Under the pieces are notes generated by a model. It worked only from the letters and a program-made list of their open reading frames with translations, ran no database searches and was not told the DNA's origin. The translations under genes and the position numbers were made by a program. Below are positions 9,027 through 17,943 of a stretch of DNA of 64,000 nucleotides, piece by piece. Numbering within the stretch: the first letter of the stretch is position 1; every line of letters begins with the position of its first letter. The stretch is from Thioclava pacifica DSM 10166 (GTDB lineage Bacteria; Pseudomonadota; Alphaproteobacteria; Rhodobacterales; Rhodobacteraceae), in contig NZ_AUND01000012.1 in assembly GCF_000714535.1 (NCBI RefSeq), forward strand, positions 1 through 64,000. Reading direction: 5' to 3'.

Positions 9027-10241
9027 TTATCCTTTCACCGCGCCGGCCGTCAGACCGCGGGTCATGAATCTCTCCAGCCCGAGGAAGATCGCCATGATCG
9101 GCACCGTCGCGATCACGGCCCCCGCCATCAGGTGCTGGCGCGGGATCTCGGAGGAGTTGAGCGAGGCGATGCCCCGCGTGAGCGTGAACTTGTTGGGATC
9201 GTCAAGCAGCATGAAGGCCAGCAGGAACTCATTCCAGGCGATCATGAAGACATAAAGTCCGACCGAGGCGAGCGCGGGCAGCGCCAACGGCAGGGTGATC
9301 TTCCAGATCACCTTCAGCCGCGAGAGCCCGTCCATCAGCCCGGCTTCCTCGACCTCCACGGGCAGGCCGCGGAAATAGCCCTGCAGCATATACAGCGCCA
9401 CCGGGATCGTGGTGACCGGGTAGATCAGCACGATCCCGAGGATCGAGTTGCGCAGCCCCACCATCGAATAAGCGATGTAGATCGGCAGCGCCAAGACGAT
9501 CATCGGCACCATGTAGATCAGCAAAATCCCGCGCGAGAACACCTTCTGCCCCCGGAACCGCAGCCGCGCCACCGCATAGGCACCCGGCACCGAGAACAAC
9601 AGCGTCAGCGCCACCGTCAGCACCGAGACATAGAAGCTCGTCCACAGATAGCGGCCGAAATGGAACCTCTCGAACAGCTCGTAATAGCTGTCGAAGAGAT
9701 GCCAGCCCTTACTGAGATCAATGGTGAAATCGAGCGGGTTCAGCATCAGCTCCTGCTGCGATTTCATCGAGGTCATCACCATCACGTAGAAGGGGATGAT
9801 GACGATCGCGGTGAAGAACAGGTAGCCAAAGCCGGTGAGGAACCGGATCACCGCCTCCTCGAATTCGTGCCGGTTCGCGGCGCCGAAAGGCAGCCCCTTC
9901 AGTATGGTGTTGAGCGGGATCGCCACCGTGCCCGCGAGCACGATGGTCAGCGCGACCCGGCTCGCCATCGCGAACCCGTCCCCGAATTGCAGCGCGCCAA
10001 GCCCCACGCCCATCAGCGCCAGCGCGACGACCACCGCGACCGCATCGGTCAGCCAGCGATTGCCGCGCCAGACGGTGACCAGCCCGGTCAGCGCACCAAG
10101 GATCAGCGCCCCCCAAAGCGCGGGCCGCGCCGCCTCGCCACTGGCAAAGGAGATCGCCACCCCCAGCGTCACCGCCATCACCAGCGCCCAGAGCGCCCCG
10201 ATGATCGGCCCGGTCAGCCAGCCTTTGTGCAGGATTTTCAT
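9027..10241 (-). CDS. Carbohydrate ABC transporter permease (MalG/AglG type) with N-terminal extension
   Basis: This 404-residue inner-membrane permease has a CUT1 core in its C-terminal ~275 residues, including the EAA loop VEEAGLMDGLSRLKVIWKITLPLALP that contacts the ATPase. The first ~130 residues add four or so hydrophobic segments (around residues 8-30, 40-58, 66-84 and 92-112) not found in typical 280-residue MalG proteins. Its start overlaps the end of the other permease gene by four bases. It forms the translocation pathway with that permease. Confidence 0.9.
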   Translation of the reverse strand: MKILHKGWLTGPIIGALWALVMAVTLGVAISFASGEAARPALWGALILGALTGLVTVWRGNRWLTDAVAVVVALALMGVGLGALQFGDGFAMASRVALTIVLAGTVAIPLNTILKGLPFGAANRHEFEEAVIRFLTGFGYLFFTAIVIIPFYVMVMTSMKSQQELMLNPLDFTIDLSKGWHLFDSYYELFERFHFGRYLWTSFYVSVLTVALTLLFSVPGAYAVARLRFRGQKVFSRGILLIYMVPMIVLALPIYIAYSMVGLRNSILGIVLIYPVTTIPVALYMLQGYFRGLPVEVEEAGLMDGLSRLKVIWKITLPLALPALASVGLYVFMIAWNEFLLAFMLLDDPNKFTLTRGIASLNSSEIPRQHLMAGAVIATVPIMAIFLGLERFMTRGLTAGAVKG

Positions 10242-11473
10242 AGCCCTTCCTCCCGGCTGATCATGCGGAAGAAGAAGGCGGAGAAGATCAGCAGGCAGCC
10301 GAACACGACCACCGCGACCGCCGCCCCCGCCCCGATATTCGAGATCGCGAAGGCCTGCTCATAGACGTTCACGGTCAGCGTGCGCGTGCCCGCATTGCCG
10401 CCTGTCAGCAGGAAGATGTCGTCGAACTTGTTGAAGGTCCAGATGAAGCGCAGCAGGAACAGGACCGAGAGAATGCCAAGCAATTGCGGCAGGCTCAGAT
10501 ACCAGAATTTCTGGAACGGAGAGGCCCCGTCCATATCGGCCGCCTCATACATATCCGTGTCGATACTTTGCATCCGCGCGAGGATGAACAGGAAGGACAG
10601 CGGGAAATAGCGCCAGACCTCGAACAGCGTCACCATGATCAGCGCCAAGGGCTTCTGACCGAAGAAATTGATCGCGCCCTGGCTCACGCCCATCTGCACC
10701 AGTAGCGCATTGGCCGAGCCCGAGAACGGATCGAAGAGCGTGATCCAGGTGAAGGCCACGGCGATCACCGGTGCAACGTAAGGGAACAGATAAAGCCCCC
10801 GCAGGATGCCCTGGCCCTTGAAGCTCTTGTTCAGCAGCATCGCCGCGAACAGCCCCACGACCAGCGCGCCGAGCGTACCGAACACCGTGTAGAAGACCGT
10901 CACGCCGAAGACGCCCCAGAACTCGCCGCTATCGAAAAGCTTGCGGAAATTCTCCAGCGTGAAGGTGGAATCCGTCAGCACATTGTCGGCCTTGCCGCGC
11001 ACGACAGGCTCGGCATCGCGCACTGCCTGCTCGGCAGTCTTAGGGTCACCCGTGATCTGGGCGTCGATACGGAACCGTTCGTTGTAACCGGGCGCGAGCG
11101 TGCCGAAATCGCAGGTCACGGTCTGGCCGCTCAGCGCGCAGCCCTGCGGCAGATCGCCTGTCAGCGTCACGCCCTCGGGCAAGGTATCGGTGAAACCCGC
11201 CCCGTGCAGCTCTGCCGTGCGCGAGGGGTTCATGACCCGGTATTCGAGTTGCGCCACCTCGCCCCGGTCGCGCAAGGAGACGCGCAGACGGGTCTCGGCC
11301 GGGCGCAGATCGCCCAGTTGCACCGGCTTCACCGAAATCCAGAAGATCGCAAGAAGCGGAATGATCACCACCAGCGCGACGATCGTGATCGTGGGAAAAA
11401 GCAGGCCCCAGGCCAGACGCGCCTCGCGTCGGGCGAGCGCGCCGCGCCCCTTGGGCGGCGAAATCTCGGTCAT
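10238..11473 (-). CDS. Carbohydrate ABC transporter permease (MalF/AglF type) with inserted periplasmic domain
   Basis: This 411-residue permease has a first membrane helix at about residues 23-48, then an insert of ~110 residues (about 55-165), then five more helices and the EAA loop (MYEAADMDGASPFQKFWYLSLPQL). The insert resembles the DUF11/conserved-repeat fold (GFTDTLPEGVTLTGDLPQG) and has two cysteines, Cys112 and Cys121, spaced to form a disulfide. It replaces the P2 loop that in MalF touches the binding protein. I chose ATG 11473 because GGGAGG lies seven bases upstream; the frame is open to 11530. Confidence 0.9.
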   Translation of the reverse strand: MTEISPPKGRGALARREARLAWGLLFPTITIVALVVIIPLLAIFWISVKPVQLGDLRPAETRLRVSLRDRGEVAQLEYRVMNPSRTAELHGAGFTDTLPEGVTLTGDLPQGCALSGQTVTCDFGTLAPGYNERFRIDAQITGDPKTAEQAVRDAEPVVRGKADNVLTDSTFTLENFRKLFDSGEFWGVFGVTVFYTVFGTLGALVVGLFAAMLLNKSFKGQGILRGLYLFPYVAPVIAVAFTWITLFDPFSGSANALLVQMGVSQGAINFFGQKPLALIMVTLFEVWRYFPLSFLFILARMQSIDTDMYEAADMDGASPFQKFWYLSLPQLLGILSVLFLLRFIWTFNKFDDIFLLTGGNAGTRTLTVNVYEQAFAISNIGAGAAVAVVVFGCLLIFSAFFFRMISREEGL

Positions 11474-11490
11474 GACGTCCTCCCTGGATC

Positions 11491-11536
11491 GCCCCTTGTC
11501 TCGAGGGGCGGGATCGGACAGGGCGCGCACGCCCTG
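11491..11536 (-). promoter_or_regulatory. Two intercistronic stem-loops between binding-protein and permease genes
   Basis: CAGGGCG (11519-11525) pairs with CGCCCTG (11530-11536) around CGCA, and GCCCCT (11491-11496) pairs with AGGGGC (11504-11509). They lie in the 82-base gap after the binding-protein gene and have no T-run. Such structures commonly protect the upstream mRNA, giving more binding protein than permease, as between malE and malF. Confidence 0.5.
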
Positions 11537-11555
11537 CCCTGTCGCTCAAGTGCGA

Positions 11556-12917
11556 TCAGTTGATCTTCGACAGCTCGTCATTCATCTTCGCGACCGCGTC
11601 CTCGGCCGAGATGTTGCCATCGAGATAGTCACGCACCACGCGGTTGATCACCTGGCTGTTGAGCATCTTCGAGGCCAGCGCCAGCTGACCGTCGCTCACG
11701 CCCCAGCGCTGCGCGGTGTCCAGACCTTTGGTGATCTCGTCGATGACGGCCGGATCGTAGAGATCCTTCAGCGGCGCCTTGCGATCCACGCCGACCGGCA
11801 GGGTCGCCCATTCGGTGGTGAACTTGCTCGGATCCGCATCGGTGCCGCGACGGGTCGGGAACTTGCCCTCCGGCGCGATCGAGAGCGTCTGGCCGTAGCC
11901 TTCATTCATCGAGTAATCGACGAATTGCTCGGCGGCGTTCATGTCGGCATCCGAGGTGATCCCGAAATAGCGCATGTCGGCCCAGCTCGCCCCCTCCGGG
12001 TTGTCCGGCCCGGAGATCTTGGTCACGACGCCGGTGTCCTGCGCGAGCGCTTTCGAGGTCGGATTGCCGTCGATCATCGGCGGCGCAGAGTCGCGCAGGC
12101 CCGCCAGCTCATCGAGGATGAAGGGCGACCACATGATCATCGCCGCCTTGCCCGCGAAATACAGCTCGCGCGACTGCTTCCAGTAATTGTCGCCGGGCGG
12201 GGAAGCCTCGTTCAGCGTCTTGTAGAATTTCAGCGCATCGACCGTCTTCTTCTCGTCGAGCGGCTTGAACCCGTCGGGCCCGACCGGCGAGACGCCGTTG
12301 GCAAGGAAGATCTGTTCGAGCACCTGGCTCATGTAGTTGTCATCGACCTTGGTGGCCGCGACGAAGCCATACATGTTCGGCGGGTCGTTGAGCTTCTTCA
12401 CCGCCGCTTCCATCGCGGCGAAGGTGGTCGGCGGGGCAAGACCTTCCTTCTCGAAGATGTCCTTGCGGTAGAGGATCATCTGCGTCCAGCCATCGACGGG
12501 AACCGCAGCATAATCACCATCGCTCTCGACCATCTTCAGCGCGCCGGGCGCGAAGGTCTTGGGGTCAAGCTTGTCAACGACATCGGTCGCAGCCCCGCTG
12601 TCGAGAATGCCAGCCTCGGTCCAGGGCAGCACGTTTTGCAGCGGCGTGTAGATCACGTCGGGCAGATCGCCCGCTGCGAAGGCGGCCGTGGCGCGGGTGT
12701 TCAGGTCGCTTTCATTGACCGGGATCACCTCCACGTCGATGCCGGTCTTCGCCTTGAAGTCCTCCGCCATCTTCTGCTGCTTGGCCAGACGCTCGGGCTG
12801 TTCCTCGGTGGTCCAGAACTTGATCGTCTCGGCCTTCACCGCGACCGCGCCGAGCATCAGCGCGGCGGCGGCGGTGCCCAGCAGGGGTGCCAGGCCGGTT
12901 CCACGGATAAGTTTCAC
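11556..12917 (-). CDS. Sugar ABC transporter substrate-binding protein
   Basis: This 453-residue periplasmic binding protein of the CUT1 (solute-binding family 1) class has a signal peptide at residues 1-29 (hydrophobic AAAALMLGAVAV, cleavage after VKA). The mature start ETIKFWTTEEQPE and aromatic-rich pocket segments suggest a glycoside ligand. Translation starts at a GTG (12917) with GGGAGG eight bases upstream. Only 30 bases separate it from the LacI gene stop, leaving no room for an obvious independent promoter, so regulator and transporter are probably co-transcribed. Confidence 0.93.
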   Translation of the reverse strand: MKLIRGTGLAPLLGTAAAALMLGAVAVKAETIKFWTTEEQPERLAKQQKMAEDFKAKTGIDVEVIPVNESDLNTRATAAFAAGDLPDVIYTPLQNVLPWTEAGILDSGAATDVVDKLDPKTFAPGALKMVESDGDYAAVPVDGWTQMILYRKDIFEKEGLAPPTTFAAMEAAVKKLNDPPNMYGFVAATKVDDNYMSQVLEQIFLANGVSPVGPDGFKPLDEKKTVDALKFYKTLNEASPPGDNYWKQSRELYFAGKAAMIMWSPFILDELAGLRDSAPPMIDGNPTSKALAQDTGVVTKISGPDNPEGASWADMRYFGITSDADMNAAEQFVDYSMNEGYGQTLSIAPEGKFPTRRGTDADPSKFTTEWATLPVGVDRKAPLKDLYDPAVIDEITKGLDTAQRWGVSDGQLALASKMLNSQVINRVVRDYLDGNISAEDAVAKMNDELSKIN

Positions 12918-12947
12918 TTATAATCCTCCCGATTACTTAAGTTTTGC

Positions 12948-14027
12948 TTATGAGACTGAGGGTGGCGGCCCGTCCGAGCCGCCGGGTTCGAGACGCGCCA
13001 CGACCAGCTCTTGCAAGCCGGCTGGATCCGCGCCGCGCAGTTGCGCGATAAGCAGCGCCGCGAGTCTTTCGCCCGCATGTCGGCTGTCCACCGCGAAGCT
13101 CGTGAGGGGTGGGTCGATCATCCGCCCCTCGGGAATACCGTCATAGGAAATCACCGACAGCTCGCGCCCGATGCGCAGACCGCGCTCGCGCGCCACGTCA
13201 TAGGCGCCCAGCGCCGTTGCGTCGGTCGCGTAGACGATGGCTGTCGGTGGCTGGGGCAGATCGAGCAGATCGCGTGCTGCCTGCGCCCCGCCTGCGCGAT
13301 CGCTGACCTCCATGATCTCCAGCGCCGGATCGAAAGAGATCCCGGCCTCGGCCAGCCCCGCCTGATAGCCCTCGCGCCGCAACACGGCGAAATTGTAAGC
13401 CGCGGACGGGCCAACGAAGCCGATGCGCTTGTGACCCAGCGCGGCCAGCCGGGCGACGGCGGCGCGCATCGCCTCGGCCCCGTCCACGTCATACCAGCTC
13501 AGCCCCGGATCGGGCTTGCCGTGACCGACGCGGCCGAACAGCACGAAGGGCACATGCTTGGCGCGCAGGAAATCGACGCGCGGATCCTCGACCATGGTGC
13601 GCGGCAAGATGAACCCGTCGACCTTGTGCTCCTGCAGGAGCCGCGTGACGGTCGCCTCCATCTCTTCGCGCGAGTTGGACGAGGCAACGGTGAGGGTCCA
13701 GCCCTCCAGCGTCGCCTCCTGCGTGATGCCGCCAAGGAAATCCGCAAGGAACGGGCCGTAGCGGTCGGGCGCATCGAGCTCAAGCACGAGACCCAAAGCC
13801 CGCACCCGCCCCGTGCGCACAGCCTGCGCATAAGGCATCGGCGCGTACCCCATCTGCGCGGCCATCTCGGCCACGCGGCGGCGCGTCTCGGGCGCGATGT
13901 CGGCATAGTTGTTGAGCGCGCGAGAGACTGTGCTCTTGGTCAGGCCAAGAGCCTCGGCAAGATCGGAGATGCGCACCCTGCGGGTGCCCCCCCTGCCCTG
14001 CGAAACCGTGTCGCGAATCTCCTCCAT
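12948..14027 (-). CDS. LacI family transcriptional regulator
   Basis: This 359-residue repressor has an N-terminal LacI helix-turn-helix at about residues 19-65 (VRISDLAEALGLTKSTVSRALNN, then the hinge region IAPETRRRVAEMAAQMGY), followed by a periplasmic-binding-protein-like sensor domain with a VISYDGIPEG strand near the C-terminus. The first ~17 residues are a charged extension. It heads the sugar ABC operon, and two LacI-type palindromes lie 16-53 bases upstream of its start, so autoregulation of the whole operon is likely. The effector is presumably the imported glycoside. Confidence 0.93.
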   Translation of the reverse strand: MEEIRDTVSQGRGGTRRVRISDLAEALGLTKSTVSRALNNYADIAPETRRRVAEMAAQMGYAPMPYAQAVRTGRVRALGLVLELDAPDRYGPFLADFLGGITQEATLEGWTLTVASSNSREEMEATVTRLLQEHKVDGFILPRTMVEDPRVDFLRAKHVPFVLFGRVGHGKPDPGLSWYDVDGAEAMRAAVARLAALGHKRIGFVGPSAAYNFAVLRREGYQAGLAEAGISFDPALEIMEVSDRAGGAQAARDLLDLPQPPTAIVYATDATALGAYDVARERGLRIGRELSVISYDGIPEGRMIDPPLTSFAVDSRHAGERLAALLIAQLRGADPAGLQELVVARLEPGGSDGPPPSVS

Positions 14028-14042
14028 GCCCGAAGGCTACGA

Positions 14043-14080
14043 TTACGAAACCGGTTTCGTAAAGCCGAAACTGGTTTCGG
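14043..14080 (-). promoter_or_regulatory. Paired LacI-type operators
   Basis: A perfect 20-bp palindrome (TTACGAAACC joined to its inverse) spans 14043-14062. A second site, CCGAAACT-GGTTTCGG at 14065-14080, is palindromic apart from the centre. Both contain the GAAAC-xx-GTTTC core typical of LacI-family sites. Their centres are 20 bp apart, about two helical turns, so two dimers would lie on the same face. Placement just upstream of the LacI gene indicates autorepression. Confidence 0.85.
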
Positions 14081-14241
14081 TGCGACAATTTCGCTCACAA
14101 TGGCTTGTGCCGCAGCGCCGCAAAACGCCCGACAAAGGGGCGAAAAGTGATGGGGGAAGTGTCATTCGACACTAGGTAAACAACGCCTATTTGGGCATAG
14201 AGGAGTCTCGCAAGTGTCTGCCGAGGAACGAGTGCCGCGTT

Positions 14242-16131
14242 ATGAAAGTCGACCTGCCTCAGGGTGAGAGCCCCCGGCTCTCTCGCGTTGCCGATCCGCA
14301 GCGGCTCAACGCGCTGCGCCAGACCGGCCTGCTCGAGGCGGCGCCGGTCGCGGTGTTTCAGCGCGCGACGCGGCTGGCGAGCAAACTGATCGGCGCGCCG
14401 GTCTCGCTGGTCTCGCTCGTCGACGAAAATCGCCAGGTCTTCGCCGGTCAGACCGGGCTGAGCGCACCGGGCGAGATGCCCATGATCGAAACTCCGCTGA
14501 GCCACTCCTTCTGCCGTTATGTGGTCGAACATGACCGCGCGCTGATCGTCCCAGATGCCCGCAAAGACCCTGAGTTGCGCGACAATGGCGCGGTCGCCGA
14601 TCTGGGCGTGATCTCTTATCTCGGCGTGCCTCTGCGCACGATCGAAGGTCATGTCGTCGGCTCGTTCTGCGTGATCGGCCATGACCCGCGCGACTGGACC
14701 GAGGAAGAACACGAGCTGGTCACCGATATCGCCGCCGGGGTCGAGGCCGAGATCCGGCTGCGCCGCCAACACATCATCTCGCGCCATGAACAGGAAGTGT
14801 TCCGCGCCATTCTCGACCAGATGCCGGTGAGCGTGGCGCTGGCCGAGGTGGGCACGGGGCGGCTCGTCGACGTGAATGCGAGCGCGCGCGAGCTCTTGGG
14901 GGCGCAGGAACCCAACAGCCCTTTCGCGCCGAAGGTCGGTGTCTATGCCAGCGACGGGCGGCGCTACGAGACGGCGAACCTGCCACTGACCCGCGCCGCG
15001 GTCTCAGGGGAGGTCATCAAGGCCGAGGAAATCCGGGTCGAGCGCAGCGGCGCCGAGCCGCGCGACCTGCTCGTCTCCTCGCGCCGCATCGACAGCGATC
15101 CGCCGCTTGCGGTCTCGACGGCGCTCGACGTGACCGAGCTGCATGCGGCGCGGCGCGAGGCCGCCGACAGCGACAAACGGCTGGCCCATTTCCACGAGGT
15201 GACGCGCGACGGCATTCTTGAGCTTGACGGCGAGGACCGGGTGCGTTTCGCCAATTCCGTCCTGCGCAAGCGGGTGCGCGAAACGGTCAGCGAAAGCACC
15301 GAGGACGGGCTGATCGGTTCGGTCCTGTGGGAGAGCGCCCCGCATCTGCGCGGATCTGCCTTCGAGGCGGCACTGCAACGGGCGCGCGAAACGGGCGATC
15401 CGCAGAGCACGGACCAGATCGGGCGCGATGAACGCGTACTTGAGGCGCGGATCTATCCCGATGGCGAGACGATGATCGTCTATCTGCGCGACGTGACCGA
15501 CGAGCGGCTCATGACGCAGGCGCGCGACACGCTCACCCGCGAGCTCAACCACCGGGTCAAGAACGCCTTCGCGATGATGTCGGGGCTGATCGGGATGACC
15601 GCGCGCCATGCCGAGAGCCCCGAAGCGATGGCGGCGGGGCTGCGCTCGCGGATCACGGCGCTGGCGCGGGCACATGAGCTGATCAACCCGACCGCCACGA
15701 TCGAGCGCGAATTCCGCGGCGCGGCGGATTTGGGCGCGTTGGTCGAGGTGGTGCTTTCACCTTTCGTGGACGCCTCTGACAGCCGGCTCGCGATCGGTGG
15801 CCCCGAGATCGTGCTGAACCATTCCGGCACCACCAATCTCGCGCTGGTGCTGCATGAGCTGGCGACGAATGCGGTGAAATACGGCGCGCTTTCGCACCCG
15901 CAGGGGCGGCTCGCGGTCAGCTGGTCGCGCGCGCCCGAGGACCAGCTCGAACTGCGCTGGGAGGAGAGCGGGCATCCGGGCGGTCTGGCCCAACCCGCGC
16001 GCAGCGGTTTTGGCTCACGCCTGATCGATCTGACGGTAAACGGACAATTGCGCGGTTCTTATGGAACCGAATGGGCCCCCGACGGGTTTAGAGCCTGCAT
16101 AACCGTGCCAATGGATCTGATAAGAGGGTGA
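14242..16131 (+). CDS. GAF/PAS sensor histidine kinase, HWE family
   Basis: This 629-residue cytoplasmic sensor kinase has no membrane segments. An N-terminal GAF domain (about residues 25-170, with SLVDENRQVFAGQTG) is followed by two PAS-like regions (about 185-290 and 300-415) and an HWE-type transmitter. The phosphoacceptor box ELNHRVKN puts His437, and the N-box HELATNAVKYGALS is the HWE form. The SLVDENRQVFAGQTG GAF type resembles bacterial light or redox sensors, but no chromophore cysteine is certain. I chose ATG 14242 for homology; a TTG at 14191 is in frame. The ribosome site is weak there, while a good AGGAG serves a GTG in another frame at 14214. It is coupled to the receiver gene ten bases downstream. 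Confidence 0.88.
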   Translation: MKVDLPQGESPRLSRVADPQRLNALRQTGLLEAAPVAVFQRATRLASKLIGAPVSLVSLVDENRQVFAGQTGLSAPGEMPMIETPLSHSFCRYVVEHDRALIVPDARKDPELRDNGAVADLGVISYLGVPLRTIEGHVVGSFCVIGHDPRDWTEEEHELVTDIAAGVEAEIRLRRQHIISRHEQEVFRAILDQMPVSVALAEVGTGRLVDVNASARELLGAQEPNSPFAPKVGVYASDGRRYETANLPLTRAAVSGEVIKAEEIRVERSGAEPRDLLVSSRRIDSDPPLAVSTALDVTELHAARREAADSDKRLAHFHEVTRDGILELDGEDRVRFANSVLRKRVRETVSESTEDGLIGSVLWESAPHLRGSAFEAALQRARETGDPQSTDQIGRDERVLEARIYPDGETMIVYLRDVTDERLMTQARDTLTRELNHRVKNAFAMMSGLIGMTARHAESPEAMAAGLRSRITALARAHELINPTATIEREFRGAADLGALVEVVLSPFVDASDSRLAIGGPEIVLNHSGTTNLALVLHELATNAVKYGALSHPQGRLAVSWSRAPEDQLELRWEESGHPGGLAQPARSGFGSRLIDLTVNGQLRGSYGTEWAPDGFRACITVPMDLIRG

Positions 16132-16140
16132 GGTAAGCCC

Positions 16141-16524
16141 ATGTACATGAGCAGCAAACGGCTGGAGGGCCGTCACGTTCTCGTTGTCGAGGACGAGATG
16201 TTCATTGCCTATGACATCGCCTATTCCATCGAGGAAGCGGGCGGTTTCGTGGCGGGTCCGGTGCCCTCGCTCAAGCGCGCACGAATGCTGATCGAGGACG
16301 ATACGTTCGAAATCGACGGTGCGATCCTTGACATGAACCTTCTCGACGGGCGGGCGGAAAGCCTTGTGCTCGAGCTGCACGAACGCTCCATTCCGCTGGT
16401 GGTGAACACCGCCGAGCCTCTGCCCCTGTCGTTCCAGGCGAGACTTCCCGATATTCCGGTCTTCTCCAAACCCACCATGCCGGAGACTCTGACCGCTGCG
16501 CTGCAAGAGCAGATGATGCGCTGA
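16141..16524 (+). CDS. Single-domain response regulator
   Basis: This 127-residue stand-alone receiver has acidic residues in VVEDEMF at about residues 18-20, phosphoacceptor Asp64 in AILDMNLLDG, the switch threonine in VVNTAEP, and Lys110 in VFSKP. There is no output domain, so it probably relays phosphate or binds a protein partner. It lies ten bases after the HWE kinase gene, which is its likely cognate kinase. HWE kinase/receiver pairs of this type are common in alphaproteobacterial stress and light responses. Confidence 0.9.
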   Translation: MYMSSKRLEGRHVLVVEDEMFIAYDIAYSIEEAGGFVAGPVPSLKRARMLIEDDTFEIDGAILDMNLLDGRAESLVLELHERSIPLVVNTAEPLPLSFQARLPDIPVFSKPTMPETLTAALQEQMMR

Positions 16525-16660
16525 TCGCCGGATTACAGGCCTGCGCGATCACGGATCTCTCGCGCAAGCGTGACCGGGGTGCGACATTTCGGACAGTCGC
16601 CGGATCCGCAAACGCCTTCCCATACTGCCCGTCACCTTATGCGCCAAAGGGAGGTGACGC

Positions 16661-17413
16661 ATGACCCAACGCCAAAACAATGCCTGCAATGACAATGCCC
16701 GTCCGCGCGGTTCGGCCACGCCGTTTCACACGATGAACGGGCTGTTGGCCGCACTTGGCCTCGTGGTGTTCGGCTACGAGATCGAGAGCGGCAAACCGGC
16801 CCGCCACGAGATGCCGCAACTGGCCGATGCCGCCGATCTTGCAAGCGGTCCCGATCCCGAGAACGACAATTCAGAGGCTATGCCCGATCATCTCGCGATC
16901 CGCATCGCGGGCGCCGAGATGCGCCTGCGTGGCCATATCGCGCCGGGCGATGCGGGGCGCGTGGCGCTGGAAATCGCGGCGCGCAGGCGCGCAGGCGATC
17001 CGGTCGCGCGGGTGACGCTCGACAGCACAGGCGGCTCGCTGCATGACGCGCTGCTGATCGGGCGGGTGCTACGCAGCGCGGGCGTCACGACCGAGGTGCG
17101 CGACAACGATATCTGTTTCTCCGCCTGCCCCTATCTCTTTGCCGGGGGCGCGCAGCGCATTGCCCAGGGAAATGCGCGGCTGGGCGTGCATCAGGCCACC
17201 GATGCCGAAAGTGATCAGGAACGGCAGAGCCCGCGCGCGATGCTGTCGGACCTGCAATCGAGCGAGGCGCGGGTGATCTCGTATCTCGATGAGATGGGCG
17301 TGGGACTGGGCATGTTGCAGCCCGCGCTCGCGACCCCGCCCGACAGGATTCACGTGCTCAGCGCGCAGGAACTGTCGCGCTATCACCTGACCACCGCGCC
17401 GATCCGGGGCTGA
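16661..17413 (+). CDS. Membrane-anchored ClpP/crotonase-fold protein (COG3904-like)
   Basis: This 250-residue protein has a single hydrophobic segment at residues about 25-43, an acidic linker, then a ClpP-like domain (about 75-230). Family blocks are LDSTGGSLHDALLIGRVLR (oxyanion-forming glycines), CFSACPYLFAGG with the candidate nucleophile Ser154, and LGVHQ with the candidate base His177. This Ser-His arrangement matches the predicted periplasmic protease-like COG3904 group, whose biochemical role is unproven. It is probably exported and tethered. The gene has its own spacing from the kinase/regulator pair (136 bases). Confidence 0.75.
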   Translation: MTQRQNNACNDNARPRGSATPFHTMNGLLAALGLVVFGYEIESGKPARHEMPQLADAADLASGPDPENDNSEAMPDHLAIRIAGAEMRLRGHIAPGDAGRVALEIAARRRAGDPVARVTLDSTGGSLHDALLIGRVLRSAGVTTEVRDNDICFSACPYLFAGGAQRIAQGNARLGVHQATDAESDQERQSPRAMLSDLQSSEARVISYLDEMGVGLGMLQPALATPPDRIHVLSAQELSRYHLTTAPIRG

Positions 17414-17418
17414 CCCGT

Positions 17419-17943
17419 TCAGACCGGCAGGCGATGAGCGGCGATGATCGACCAGATCTCGGCGTTGATCGCCTGCATCTCGGCAAGGGCTGCCTCCATA
17501 TCGGCGAGCGTCGCCGCATCGAGCACGCTTTCCTCACCGATGCGCAGGCTCGATTTGCGATCGGCGATGCGCATCTGGATCGCGCGCACCGGACCGCCAC
17601 CGGCGTCAAACGCATAGAGGCAATGGTTGAAATGGTTGCGCAGTCCCGAGACTTTTTTCATCCGCGCAGCGACCGCAAGAATGCGCGCCCGCGCAGGCTC
17701 GGACAGCGGGCAGGCGTCGCGCTTGGCGAGACGCTCAACCAGATCGAGTCTTGCCCGCGTGGTGTTGAGCGTGAGGTGAATGATCACCGCCGCGTCCTTG
17801 TCCGTGCCCGCGAGCCCCGCGATCAGGTGGATCAGCAGGCTCTCGGTATTGGTCCAGGCATAGTTGATCCTGCCCACCTGCATCAGGAAGGCGTCGAACT
17901 CGGGCGGCGGCGCGCCGCGGAGCAGGGCCTCAGGCCCCGCCAT
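17419..17943 (-). CDS. Conserved hypothetical protein
   Basis: This 174-residue, mostly helical soluble protein has no recognised motif, no signal peptide and no membrane segment. The N-terminal half contains an [21 protein letters not shown] stretch and a central [10 protein letters not shown]-terminal helices are Ala/Glu rich. Its start overlaps the end of the LuxR gene by 14 bases, so it is co-transcribed with and translationally coupled to that regulator, and may belong to the same response. I do not recognise a function. Confidence 0.7.
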   Translation of the reverse strand: MAGPEALLRGAPPPEFDAFLMQVGRINYAWTNTESLLIHLIAGLAGTDKDAAVIIHLTLNTTRARLDLVERLAKRDACPLSEPARARILAVAARMKKVSGLRNHFNHCLYAFDAGGGPVRAIQMRIADRKSSLRIGEESVLDAATLADMEAALAEMQAINAEIWSIIAAHRLPV

